The position numbers were made by a program, and so were the translations under genes. A DNA stretch of 64,000 nucleotides, taken from positions 124,001 to 188,000 of the forward strand of contig NZ_NWUC01000005.1 in the NCBI RefSeq assembly GCF_002750855.1. Reading direction: 5' to 3'. The notes beneath the pieces were generated by a model. It did no database searches, had not been told where the DNA came from, and was given only the letters and a program-made list of their open reading frames with translations. The DNA is from Neopararhizobium haloflavum (GTDB lineage Bacteria; Pseudomonadota; Alphaproteobacteria; Rhizobiales; Rhizobiaceae). Shown piece after piece: positions 49,601 through 56,329 of this stretch (position 1 is the first letter of the stretch; every line of letters starts with the position of its first letter).

Positions 49601-49864
49601 CGCTACCAGCGCGGCGAGCGTGATGTCTTCACGCGCAAGCTCTACACGCTGAAGGGCCAGCAGACCTTCGACAACATTCGTGACAAATACGCCCGCGAGC
49701 AGGAGTTCCGCACTGCCGTCGACCGTTACATTTCCGATTTCGAGAAATTGCTGGCCGACGTCTCGCGCAATGACCGCGACAACATGATGACGCAGACCTA
49801 TCTGACGTCCGACACCGGCAAGGTCTACACGATGCTCGCCCACGCCGCCGGCCGTTTCAGCTGA
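43655..49864 (+). CDS. Giant coiled-coil growth-pole-ring protein (GPR/RgsE-like)
   Basis: A 2069-residue membrane-anchored protein. Order of parts: acidic and disordered N-terminus (1-155), two membrane helices (about 158-178 and 195-218), a very long Ala/Glu/Arg-rich helical region (about 225-1850) with apolipoprotein-like 11-residue periodicity, a Pro/Gln-rich linker (about 1850-1945) and a conserved C-terminal helical domain ('VESLNSLSVDIARAIDHEAS' to the end). Inside the helical part are six consecutive 33-residue repeats (652-849) and four 44-residue repeats (1036-1211). Size, layout and composition match GPR of Agrobacterium and RgsE of Sinorhizobium, which form a ring at the growing pole and are needed for polar growth and rod shape. 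Assignment is by architecture, not alignment. Confidence 0.8.
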   Translation: MAKKTAASESIDDQAFQALEDALKIDFDSEDERAILDEMSFEELETQVSHAARELAEADREAQQSRIAVGQSAPLAPPARSRAAAIGAAFRNPAASPAERGERMNARTEQTAEARPAEQRAHAPAATPFAPANDDARRPTAFVLKSFEAPRPRGHMRTAMLMAAGWVVGAFAVAHLLYSPAIWQIRSLGDLMAMPSAVVLLIATIVPIMMFFGFGVMMSRAQEMRSAARSMAEIAMRLSEPENIASERITSVGQAVRREVSAMNEGIERTIARASELETLVHSEVNALERSYSDNEMRIRSLVHELGTERDAIVSHAERVRASISGAHEQLKDELSSAGDEISTRIATSGDAVARLLETRVSTLTTNADAATRSLDEMLTSRTEAMLTTLTGSSETLSKEFDGRMDALDHQLVMRGEALLAQFETRASTLDNNTERLNEALNERARQLNDTLIARTREISESLKVGEEAIARGLDDVIGSLNASLDEKGATFRQTLKSSVDDAIVDLDLRSGFFEEKLQATVGFLNTAFDDRVAEFTTAFDARSGQLDGKLSDSLARINQTLAGSTEAMDGILSSSLDRITAALGERSEAMSGMLDNAHQRMSGTLAAQSAAIAGALSEQNETLATNLEHGHARIAETLGEKSGAIERTLTERGDAFAGRIEAVHERLSATIEDKSSAIDKTLTERGDAFAGRIEGAHERLAFTIDERGASIERALAEREESISGRLDLAHERLAGTLEDKSGAIERTLSERGDAFAGRIDAAHERLSVTLDERGGRLESTLADRGDALAGRIEAANEKLGEKLFDSSTALEATLSIRGDELAGKLEDAHSRIATTLATQGAVIGNTLSERHGAMERALSEKADNLAGALSVGAMRIEIALQDGANGVTRSLDDSTRRFEETIDQRANTLGSLVDGSAERIDARLHAAETRLTGRLEETDRLIGESVEGRVASIENAISGGAERIENAFGNRAGEFEAMMTSGADRIEMTIRTASDGVGDRLDETTSHLAQTLHRGTSAIDEALSGGVGRFDSAFGNRAGELEAIIGGGAERIDVSLRDATTGFNERLDKTTLEITGALGERAGELESIIGGGAERIDASLRDASTGFNERLDRTTQEITGALGERAGELESIIGGGAQRIDASLRDASTGFNERLDRTTLEITGALGERAGELESIIGGGAQRIDASLRDASTGFNERLDRTTQEITGTLGERGAAIDAALSGGLESIDRTLSTRAVELEAAITSGADRLNDTIQSASEPIRSGFADSARHLEETLARRSEDFEIKAGQAAERLAETLDTRSGQIEERFGTMDAALNVGLQNVSRTIETQAGGFAAKLRDAVAEASSDLGTEASKASDTLSGVGDAFADRLGRQSEEFARTLDERLSQRTDEITERVSEMTGLIDRSRALFGEKADAIADTVRSTGVLLGEQSDDLTRRLTAQAEALTSKLSEQSDAIGGKLSETEKALHARNEAIRATLDERTRELNSMLASRSSELSRLIDEQARPLVDEFARTTSGAAEEIGRSGADFASRVEAVTRDSRDKLRAENAALVEALNARTSETLSAVETVESSLKDNVMALIDRLAESNAAISTVVGEASENLGAVDRRLSETTESFSGSAEKAASMVASSTRLLEGNVEKLDTIASSTLSQVGQIAHRFDEHSRVLSSASDLLGAAQSNLANTLEERREALERLSVGLVGRSEQIEATMRSLEDIVEKAFAKATAKADSTASRLSGGLGGSLDEIGKLLSDAESRSTGVAESVRAAVKEAVEDAVGRFGGATEEIRKSAADIRKELGATREELKRGAFDLPEETRSSAAAMRQAVAEQIQALKDLSRIVEASDRATDLAGSSGTLAKTAAAAPAASPARPQPQPQQAQQAAPAPLRGTIEPSAAPKAAPLQGGGWVSDLLRGAASREEGDEPALSEARGEGERSRQPQPAQPVRTADGRNPRHVVESLNSLSVDIARAIDHEASVELWRRYQRGERDVFTRKLYTLKGQQTFDNIRDKYAREQEFRTAVDRYISDFEKLLADVSRNDRDNMMTQTYLTSDTGKVYTMLAHAAGRFS
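45608..46201 (+). repeat. Six tandem 33-residue repeats in the GPR-like protein
   Basis: Six back-to-back 99-base units encode residues 652-849. The unit begins 'ERGDAFAGRI' and continues '-AHERL--T' with 33-residue spacing held exactly through all six; copies five and six are the most diverged. Thirty-three is three times eleven, the period seen in apolipoprotein-like amphipathic helices. Confidence 0.85.
46760..47287 (+). repeat. Four tandem 132-base repeats in the GPR-like gene
   Basis: Four back-to-back 132-base units encode residues 1036-1211, each 44 residues starting 'GERAGELESIIGGGA' ('GNRAGELEAIIGGGA' in copy one). Copies two to four differ at only a few residues (Glu/Gln before RIDAS, Gln/Leu before EITG), and are near-identical in DNA as well. 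The following unit starts 'GERGAAID' and breaks the pattern. Confidence 0.92.
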
Positions 49865-49873
49865 TCGCAAGGC

Positions 49874-49911
49874 AACCCCGCGGGCTTGACTGCCCGCGGG
49901 GTTCTTCGTTT
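49874..49911 (+). terminator. Terminator after the GPR-like gene
   Basis: A perfect 12-base stem (AACCCCGCGGGC / GCCCGCGGGGTT) with a six-base loop is followed by CTTCGTTT. The T-run is interrupted, but the stem is very stable and lies 10 bases after the stop codon. Confidence 0.85.
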
Positions 49912-50098
49912 GATCGCGAGATCCTCACACTGATGCCTTGCGCTCAGACCTTCGATATGAAAACCTGTGGGTGTCTGAAACAGGTTAGGTCGGTGCGGTT
50001 GGCCCGGCCCCCGCGAATGCGGGTCCTTCCGTCGCAGCGCGACGGCCCAAGACTCGAACGCCCGCGCAATCGTGCGCCGGCGAATGAGAGGCTTGGTC

Positions 50099-50521
50099 AT
50101 GAAACAGCAGATATCCGTCGTCACCCTTGGCACCGCCGACCTCAGCCGGTCGCGTGAATTCTACGTCGAAGGCTTCGGCTGGAAACCGATATTCGAGAAC
50201 GAGGAGATCGTCTTTTATCAGATGAACGGCTTCGTGCTCGGCACCTTCGCGACGTCGGCGCTCGCCGCTGACATGAATCGCACGGACCTGACGACCCGCA
50301 GCGCATTCGCGCTCGGCCATAATGTTCCTGCCAGGGAAGATGTGCCGCTCGTCATTGAGCAACTGATCGCAGCGGGAGGCCGTCTGCTGCGCAAGGCCGA
50401 TTCGCCCCCGCATGGCGGCGTGCGGGGCTATGTGGAGGACCCTGACGGCCACGCCTGGGAAATCGCGTGGAACCCGGCCTGGGCGATCGACGACGACGGC
50501 CACGTCACGTTCGGTCTCTGA
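50099..50521 (+). CDS. VOC-superfamily (glyoxalase-like) protein
   Basis: A 140-residue protein with the paired beta-alpha-beta-beta-beta modules of the glyoxalase/bleomycin-resistance fold: 'ISVVTLGTADLSRSREFYVE' at the start and 'GYVEDPDGHAWEIAWNPAW' at the end, the latter with a metal-binding Glu. The N-terminal His of true glyoxalases is replaced (VVTLGT), so catalysis of the usual kind is doubtful. The ATG at 50099 has GAGAGG upstream. No neighbour hints at a substrate. Confidence 0.85.
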   Translation: MKQQISVVTLGTADLSRSREFYVEGFGWKPIFENEEIVFYQMNGFVLGTFATSALAADMNRTDLTTRSAFALGHNVPAREDVPLVIEQLIAAGGRLLRKADSPPHGGVRGYVEDPDGHAWEIAWNPAWAIDDDGHVTFGL

Positions 50522-50574
50522 AACCCCGTTTCACCCTGGCAGAAGCGGTCGACCTGCGCGGTCCTGACGTCTGA

Positions 50575-51165
50575 TCAGATCGTGCCCATCACCCAGGGCA
50601 CGATCTCGGCGACGACACCGGTGAAGGCATTGTCGAGCGCGCGGACATAGGCCTCGTTCTCCGTGCCGTTGAGAGCGGCACTGCCGGTGAAGACCCGTTG
50701 CGCCACGACGACGCCGTTGCGGTCGTTGATGATCTTGACCGAAAGTTCGATGTTGGCGACGCCCTGATAGGAGACGACCTCGAAGGTACGGATCGTCGGC
50801 ACGACCTGGAAGTCGATCGCCAGCCCCTCGCCCGAACGCCCGACACCGCCGACCTCTCCGGTATTCTCGAAGGCCTCGATGAGCTTGGCCTGGACAAGCC
50901 GCGGCAGCCGGTCGTTCCACTGGGAATCGGCCAGATACTGCACCGCCGACTCCGACGTGCGGATCACCACCTGTTCGCTGTCGAGCAGCTTGAGGGCGAT
51001 CGGCTCGACCACCAGGAGTTGACGGTTGCGCGCCGACGGCACGGCGGGAACCGCAGGCTCGTTGCTCAGCGAGAACGTATCGGTCGTCACGCCGCCGCCC
51101 GGAAAACCGGCACAGCCCGTGAGCAAGGCAACCAGGGCTGCCGTGGCAAGAACCCGCTTCAGCAA
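50575..51165 (-). CDS. PqiC-like ABC transport auxiliary lipoprotein
   Basis: A 196-residue lipoprotein (lipobox 'LTGC' at residues 15-18) of the ABC_trans_aux/PqiC family, with 'TDTFSLSNEP' near the mature start, 'LLVVEPIALKLLDSEQVVIR' and 'YLADSQWNDRLPRLVQAKLIE'. Such outer-membrane lipoproteins act together with MCE proteins in lipid movement between the membranes. It is the last gene of the mlaE-mlaF-mlaD run, 92 bases behind mlaD. Confidence 0.88.
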   Translation of the reverse strand: MLKRVLATAALVALLTGCAGFPGGGVTTDTFSLSNEPAVPAVPSARNRQLLVVEPIALKLLDSEQVVIRTSESAVQYLADSQWNDRLPRLVQAKLIEAFENTGEVGGVGRSGEGLAIDFQVVPTIRTFEVVSYQGVANIELSVKIINDRNGVVVAQRVFTGSAALNGTENEAYVRALDNAFTGVVAEIVPWVMGTI

Positions 51166-51257
51166 TGCACGTCCCCTTCTTCATTCTCCCGTCGTCGCGA
51201 CGACGGGCAATCCATGGTCCTGATGCGACGATGCCGCATCTCTGTCAACGCCCGCTT

Positions 51258-52943
51258 CTACCGCCGCGTGCGTCCGTCGAACTGTTTCACTTCGTCACCG
51301 CCGAACAGCAGCCGCTGAGGATTGCGCTCGATGGAGGAAATGCTCCGCTCGATGCGGTTGATCGACCGGCGTGTCTCCGCGATCAGCGCTTCCACGTCGC
51401 GAAGACCGCTGTTCGAAAAGCGCTCCAGATTGGCCGCGATCGGTCCGACCCGGCCGTTGATGTTGTCGGCGACCTGCCGGAAGGAGGTGATCGCCGCTTC
51501 CGCTTCGGCAAGCAGATTGGATGCATCGCCTTCGCCAAGGAAGCCGTCGACCTTGGCCAGCACCCCATCGACCCGCACCGATGCGGCGTTCAGCCGGTCG
51601 GCCATCTGCGTCACGTCGGTGATGAACTGGTCGATATCCTCTTCGCGCTCGCCGAAACGGCGGGTGATCGCTTCGGTGTTGGCCACCGCTTCGCGTGCGC
51701 TCTGGCTGGCGGCGGCGATATCGTCGACCGCTTCGCCGATCTGCGTCGCGTCGATCGCCTGCGCCACCTCGGCGAAGGACGAGACAGCCGTCTCCACCTG
51801 CGCCAGAATGTCGTTCACCTCGCCCTCGCCCAGCGCCGTGTCCACCTTGGCGATCACGCCGTCGACACGCACCGCCACCGCATTGAGCCGGTCTGCCGTC
51901 TCGATCACATCGGTGATGAAGCCGTCGATGTCTTCGCCGCGTTCGCCGAAGCGACGGGTGATCGCCTCGGTGCTGGCGATCGCCGCGCGCGCGTCGGCGC
52001 TTGCGGCAGCGATGTTGTCGAGCGTCTCGGACAGGCGTTCGGCATCGACGCTCGCGACGATGGTGTCGACATTGCTGACGATCGAATCCACTCGGTCGAT
52101 CGATTGGCTGGCCGTCTGCGTGAAGCCCTGGAACGTCTCTGCCGTCTGGCGGAACGTGCCGACGATCTCGGTGATCTGCCCGGAGGCCTGCGAGAGATCC
52201 GCCGTCACCTGGTCGACATTGCCGAGAATGGAATCGATCTTCGCCGGATCGATCGAGGTCATCAGGTTTTCAGCCGCCTCGAACGTGGTGTCGAGACGCC
52301 CGGACAGACCGGTGAACGTATCCGACAGCGAGGCGACGCTTTCCAGGAATTGATCGATGCCATCGGCATTGTCGGACAGCGCCTGGGAGAACTCCGATGT
52401 ATTGCGCAGCGTCTCGGTCAGCGGCTCGCGTGCGTCCTGCACGAACCCTTCGATCTCGCCCACCACGTTGTTGGCCCGTGTCAGGATCTGGTCGGCCGTT
52501 GCGAGCAGATTGGTGACGCTGGATGGATCGGCGGTCAGAACGGCGGGAACGCCCGACTCCAGCGCCTCCTGCAGAATGTTGTCGCCCGGCACGTCGCCGG
52601 TCGAAAGCTCGATATAGGCCGAGCCCGTCAGCCCCTGGATTTCCAGCACCGCCTTGGTCGATCCCGTCACCGGAGCGTCGGCCCTGACATCGGTCCGCGC
52701 GACGACGAAGCTCGGGTCTTCCCGGTCGAGATTGAGGCCCCGCACGGAGCCGATCGATATGCCGTTGAAACGCACGGGCGAGCCGACGCTCAGCCCGTTC
52801 GCCGATCCGGGGATGCGGATGTTGAGCGGCGCCACGTCACCCGAACTGCCGTAGTTCGTCATCCAGTAGACGAAGCCGAATGCGGCGGCGAGCACCAGCA
52901 GCGTAAAGAGACCGACGATCGCGTAGTTGGCTCTTGTTTCCAT
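51258..52943 (-). CDS. mlaD: MCE/MlaD-family lipid transport protein
   Basis: A 561-residue periplasmic protein anchored by one N-terminal helix (residues 8-28). The MCE domain spans about 38-115 ('SANGLSVGSPVRFNGISIGS' and 'GLTGSAYIELSTG'). The remaining 440 residues are helical and would form a long tube or needle, as in larger MCE proteins. Residues 309-406 are duplicated as 407-496 ('TEAITRRFGER-EDID' in both copies). It binds and passes lipids between membranes. Its start is six bases after mlaF. Confidence 0.92.
   Translation of the reverse strand: METRANYAIVGLFTLLVLAAAFGFVYWMTNYGSSGDVAPLNIRIPGSANGLSVGSPVRFNGISIGSVRGLNLDREDPSFVVARTDVRADAPVTGSTKAVLEIQGLTGSAYIELSTGDVPGDNILQEALESGVPAVLTADPSSVTNLLATADQILTRANNVVGEIEGFVQDAREPLTETLRNTSEFSQALSDNADGIDQFLESVASLSDTFTGLSGRLDTTFEAAENLMTSIDPAKIDSILGNVDQVTADLSQASGQITEIVGTFRQTAETFQGFTQTASQSIDRVDSIVSNVDTIVASVDAERLSETLDNIAAASADARAAIASTEAITRRFGERGEDIDGFITDVIETADRLNAVAVRVDGVIAKVDTALGEGEVNDILAQVETAVSSFAEVAQAIDATQIGEAVDDIAAASQSAREAVANTEAITRRFGEREEDIDQFITDVTQMADRLNAASVRVDGVLAKVDGFLGEGDASNLLAEAEAAITSFRQVADNINGRVGPIAANLERFSNSGLRDVEALIAETRRSINRIERSISSIERNPQRLLFGGDEVKQFDGRTRR
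51456..52019 (-). repeat. Duplicated 98-residue segment in MlaD
   Basis: The segment starting 'DNIAAASADARAAIASTEAI' (from 52019) recurs as 'DDIAAASQSAREAVANTEAI' (from 51725) with a spacing of exactly 294 bases; similarity continues for about 90 residues through 'AKVD--LGEG'. It lengthens the helical part of the MCE protein. Confidence 0.88.
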
Positions 52944-52949
52944 GTCTTC

Positions 52950-53795
52950 TTATCCGTTCGAATTCGGTGCTTGCGCTGCATCGGCCGGAGCGGCGTGGTC
53001 CTTGCGCGGAATCGCGCGGGCACGCTTGCCGTGAAAATAGGACCGGATCCAGCCGTCCTCATAGGCCAGCATGTCCTCGATCGTGCCCGCTGCCATCACT
53101 TTCTTGTCACCCAGCACGGCGATCCGGTCGCAGACCGAGAACAGACTGTCGAGATCGTGCGTCACCATGTAGACCGTAAGCCCCAGCGTATCGCGCAGCT
53201 TGGCGATCAGTTCGTCGAACTCGGCCGCGCCGATCGGATCGAGACCCGACGTCGGCTCGTCGAGAAAGACGAGGTCGGGATCGAGCGCCAGCGCCCGCGC
53301 CAGTGCGGCGCGCTTGATCATGCCGCCCGAAAGTTCGGAGGGATAGCGGTCCGCCGCGGAAGGAGAAAGACCGACAAGCTCGATCTTGAGCATTGTCAGC
53401 TCGTCCATGAGCGATTGCGGCAGATCGAGATATTCGCGCATCGGCACCTGGATGTTCTCGCGAACCGTCAGCGCCGAAAACAGCGCGCCGTGCTGGAAGA
53501 GAACGCCGAGCCGGGTGTCGAGCGCGATTTTCTCCTCCTCCGACACCGTTTCGTAGTCGTGCCCGAGGATCCATATCTTCCCGCTCTGGCGTGGCAAGAG
53601 CCTCAAGATGGCGCGCATCAGCACCGACTTGCCGGTGCCCGAAGGGCCGATGAAGCCCAGCACTTCGCCGCGCCAGATGTCGAGGTCGAGGTCCTTGAGG
53701 ACGACGTTGCTCCCGAACGCGACATTGACGCCGCGAACGGACAGCACCGGCGTGCGGCCATCGGCGGACTTTGGGGCAGTTTTCGCTTCGTTCAT
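52950..53795 (-). CDS. mlaF: MlaF-like ABC transporter ATPase
   Basis: A 281-residue ATPase. Walker A 'GPSGTGKSVLMRAIL', signature 'YPSELSGGMIKRAALARALA', Walker B 'PDLVFLDEPTSGLDPIGA' and the switch His in 'YMVTHDLDSLFSVCDRI' are intact. It powers the MlaE permease for phospholipid movement. Thirteen bases separate it from mlaE, six from mlaD. Confidence 0.94.
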   Translation of the reverse strand: MNEAKTAPKSADGRTPVLSVRGVNVAFGSNVVLKDLDLDIWRGEVLGFIGPSGTGKSVLMRAILRLLPRQSGKIWILGHDYETVSEEEKIALDTRLGVLFQHGALFSALTVRENIQVPMREYLDLPQSLMDELTMLKIELVGLSPSAADRYPSELSGGMIKRAALARALALDPDLVFLDEPTSGLDPIGAAEFDELIAKLRDTLGLTVYMVTHDLDSLFSVCDRIAVLGDKKVMAAGTIEDMLAYEDGWIRSYFHGKRARAIPRKDHAAPADAAQAPNSNG

Positions 53796-53808
53796 CGCAT
53801 CCGCCCCC

Positions 53809-55032
53809 TCAAAAATCGATCGCCGCGTAGAAAATGGCGAACAGCCCGTCGACCAGGATGACGACGAAGATCGCCTTCACCACCGACGCCGTCACGCGGC
53901 GCCCGAGCGATTCGGCGCTGCCGCCCACCTTCAGCCCCTCCACGGAGGCGACGATGCCGATGATCAGGGCCATGAACGGCGCCTTGATCATCCCGGCGAT
54001 CAGCGTCGAAAGATCCGCCGCCTCCTGCAGGCGCCCGAGAAACACGTCCGGCGTGATGCCCGAATAGGTCCAGGCAACGACCGCGGCGCCGAAAAGCGCG
54101 GCGAAATTGGCGATCACCGTCAACAGCGGCAACGCGATGGTCAGCGCCACCAGGCGCGGGAAGACCAGAACCCCGACCGGATTGAGACCCATGACCTTGA
54201 GGGCGTCGACCTCCTCGCGCATCTTCATCGAGCCGATCTCGGCCGTGATCGCGCTGCCGGAACGTCCGGCGATCATGATCGCGGTCAGCAGGACGCCGAT
54301 TTCGCGCAATTGGAGAATGCCGACAAGATCGACGACAAAGAGTTCGGCGCCGAAGTAACGCAGTTGGAAGGCGCCCTGCTGCGCGATGATCGCGCCGATC
54401 AGGAACGACATCAACGCGATGATCGGAACGGCTCTGACGCCCATGTGGTCGATCTGCGATATGATCGCAGCCGGCGAGACGCGCGCGTTCTTTTCCAGCT
54501 TTTCCTGGGCCCCGCGCACCGCCGAACCGAGAATGAACAGCGAGGCGACGATGTCGTCGTAAACCCCGTAGACGACCTTGCCGGTCGGCGCGAACATGCG
54601 ATGGAACAGCGGTTCGGGCGCGGCCTTGTCTTCTCGCCCGTCGCTCAGCGTCTCCGGAACCGCCAGCAGAAGGGCCTTCTCCTTCTCGTCGGCCCCTTCG
54701 ATGCTGAAGCCGATCTTCGCGGCCCGCATCGCCGCCTGCAGGCGTCGGACAAGCCAGGCGCCTGCGGTATCGAGATGGTCCACCGCCGTCATGTCGACGA
54801 CGATCGCCTCGGCATTCGGCTGGTTCTGGAACGCCAGCAGCGTCTCGTTGACGTTTCGCACGGCATGGTGCCGCCAGTCACCGGCAAGCCGCAGCCGCAC
54901 GGTTCCGCCCTCGCGATCCCCGATTTCGACATCCGCCCGGCCCAGAACGCTCACGCTCTGGCCCGGGCCTTCATCGGCTTCGTTTCGCGTGCCCTTGCCG
55001 ACGCTCATGCCGTTGGTAAGCACATCAACCAT
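53809..55032 (-). CDS. mlaE: MlaE-like ABC permease with N-terminal STAS domain
   Basis: A 407-residue fusion. The first 135 residues form a STAS domain ('AIVVDMTAVDHLDTAGAWL'), a role played by the separate MlaB protein in enterobacteria; the rest is the MlaE permease with about five helices and the conserved 'LREIGVLLTAIMIAGRSGSA' and 'MKMREEVDALKVMGLNP'. The ATG at 55032 has AAGGG five bases upstream; a GTG two codons earlier would abut that site. It is the first gene of the lipid transport operon. Confidence 0.93.
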   Translation of the reverse strand: MVDVLTNGMSVGKGTRNEADEGPGQSVSVLGRADVEIGDREGGTVRLRLAGDWRHHAVRNVNETLLAFQNQPNAEAIVVDMTAVDHLDTAGAWLVRRLQAAMRAAKIGFSIEGADEKEKALLLAVPETLSDGREDKAAPEPLFHRMFAPTGKVVYGVYDDIVASLFILGSAVRGAQEKLEKNARVSPAAIISQIDHMGVRAVPIIALMSFLIGAIIAQQGAFQLRYFGAELFVVDLVGILQLREIGVLLTAIMIAGRSGSAITAEIGSMKMREEVDALKVMGLNPVGVLVFPRLVALTIALPLLTVIANFAALFGAAVVAWTYSGITPDVFLGRLQEAADLSTLIAGMIKAPFMALIIGIVASVEGLKVGGSAESLGRRVTASVVKAIFVVILVDGLFAIFYAAIDF

Positions 55033-55250
55033 GGGCACCCTTTATCCGCTCGCTAAGCCACTGTCATCCAACGATAACGGCGCGAAACACGGATTTGATT
55101 TGCATCGAGGGCTTTTTTCTCGCCGCGTTGCCAACGCGCATCGTAACGACGCTTTCGCGTCACACGGGAAAGCCGCTTTGCGGCATGATTGCGTCGCTCA
55201 CGACACCCAATCGGGCCTTGTGATCACATCGCTGTGACGGCCGGTGCGAA

Positions 55251-56075
55251 TCAGGCCGCCTCGATCTCCCTCGTCAATTTCGCCGGCATGGTGGGCGCAA
55301 TGGCCCCCGCCGGCATGACGTCGCGCCAGACGAGAAGCTTCATTTCCCCGTCGAAGGTCTCCGCGATGGCGGTGCAGCTTTCCACCCAGTCGCCTGTGTT
55401 GATGTAGGTGATGCCGTCCATCTCGGCGATCACGGCATGGTGGATATGGCCGCACACGACGCCGTCGACATTGTTGCGGCGGGCCTCCTCCGCGACGACG
55501 CGCTGGAACTCCCCCATGAAATTGACCGCCTGCTTCACGCGGTATTTGGCCCACGCCGAGAACGACCAGTACGGCATGCCGATCCGCCGCCTGACGATGT
55601 TGAGCGCCCAGTTGATGGCAATCGCCGCGTCATAGGCCCAGTCGCCGAGATAGGCGAGCAGGCGCGCATGGCGCACCACCACGTCGAACTCGTCGCCGTG
55701 AAGGACCAGATAGCGCTTGCCGTCCGCCGTCTCGTGGATGGTCTTCGACGCAACCTCGATGCCGCCGAAATGCGAACCCGGAAAGTCGCGCAGGAACTCG
55801 TCGTGATTGCCCGGAACATAGATGATCCGCGCGCCCTTGCGCGCCTTGCGCAAGAGTTTTTGTACCACGTCGTTGCAGTTCTGCGGCCAGTACCAGCTCC
55901 GCTTGAGCCGCCAGCCGTCGACGATATCGCCGACAAGGATGATCGTTTCGGCGTCGTGATGCTTCAGGAAGTCCAGCAGGCAATCGGTCTGGGCCGCCTT
56001 CGACCCAAGATGCACGTCGGAAATGAAGAGCGTGCGATATTTGCGCGTGGGAATGATGGTCGCATCGATGGACAT
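55251..56075 (-). CDS. LpxH-like metallophosphoesterase (UDP-2,3-diacylglucosamine diphosphatase family)
   Basis: A 274-residue calcineurin-like phosphoesterase. The two-metal site motifs are in order: 'FISDVHLGSKAAQTD', 'LVGDIVDGWRLKR', 'YVPGNHDEFLRDF', 'LVLHGDEFD' and 'VVCGHIHHA'. The family includes LpxH, which removes UMP from UDP-diacylglucosamine in lipid A synthesis, but in alphaproteobacteria LpxI usually does this, so the real substrate is uncertain. Position next to the lipid transport operon fits an envelope role. The start at 56075 gives the conserved region after about 12 residues. Confidence 0.85.
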   Translation of the reverse strand: MSIDATIIPTRKYRTLFISDVHLGSKAAQTDCLLDFLKHHDAETIILVGDIVDGWRLKRSWYWPQNCNDVVQKLLRKARKGARIIYVPGNHDEFLRDFPGSHFGGIEVASKTIHETADGKRYLVLHGDEFDVVVRHARLLAYLGDWAYDAAIAINWALNIVRRRIGMPYWSFSAWAKYRVKQAVNFMGEFQRVVAEEARRNNVDGVVCGHIHHAVIAEMDGITYINTGDWVESCTAIAETFDGEMKLLVWRDVMPAGAIAPTMPAKLTREIEAA

Positions 56076-56271
56076 CGGTCGGTCCCCTTCCTTCTCGAAA
56101 GGGCTAACCAGAGTCCTGTTTCAGTTCGATGACAGACGCGTTTCGTCCTGCGCACGGAAAGGGACGCGTGGCATTTGATACCGTTTTGTCATAAGTGATT
56201 TTATCGCCCGCATGGGCTGCCCCGACTGGACATCCTCTTGCCGAATCCGCAAGAAGCGGGTCGGAGCGGGA

Positions 56272-56288
56272 GATCGCCGCAGGCGATC
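56272..56288 (+). repeat. Hairpin in the malic enzyme leader
   Basis: GATCGCC and GGCGATC form a perfect 7-base hairpin with a three-base loop, 41 bases before the malic enzyme start. It could be a short leader structure or an operator; no T-run follows. Confidence 0.35.
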
Positions 56289-56329
56289 GACGCAGCCCCA
56301 CCGTCTCATCGATTGCTGGATAAGAGCCC

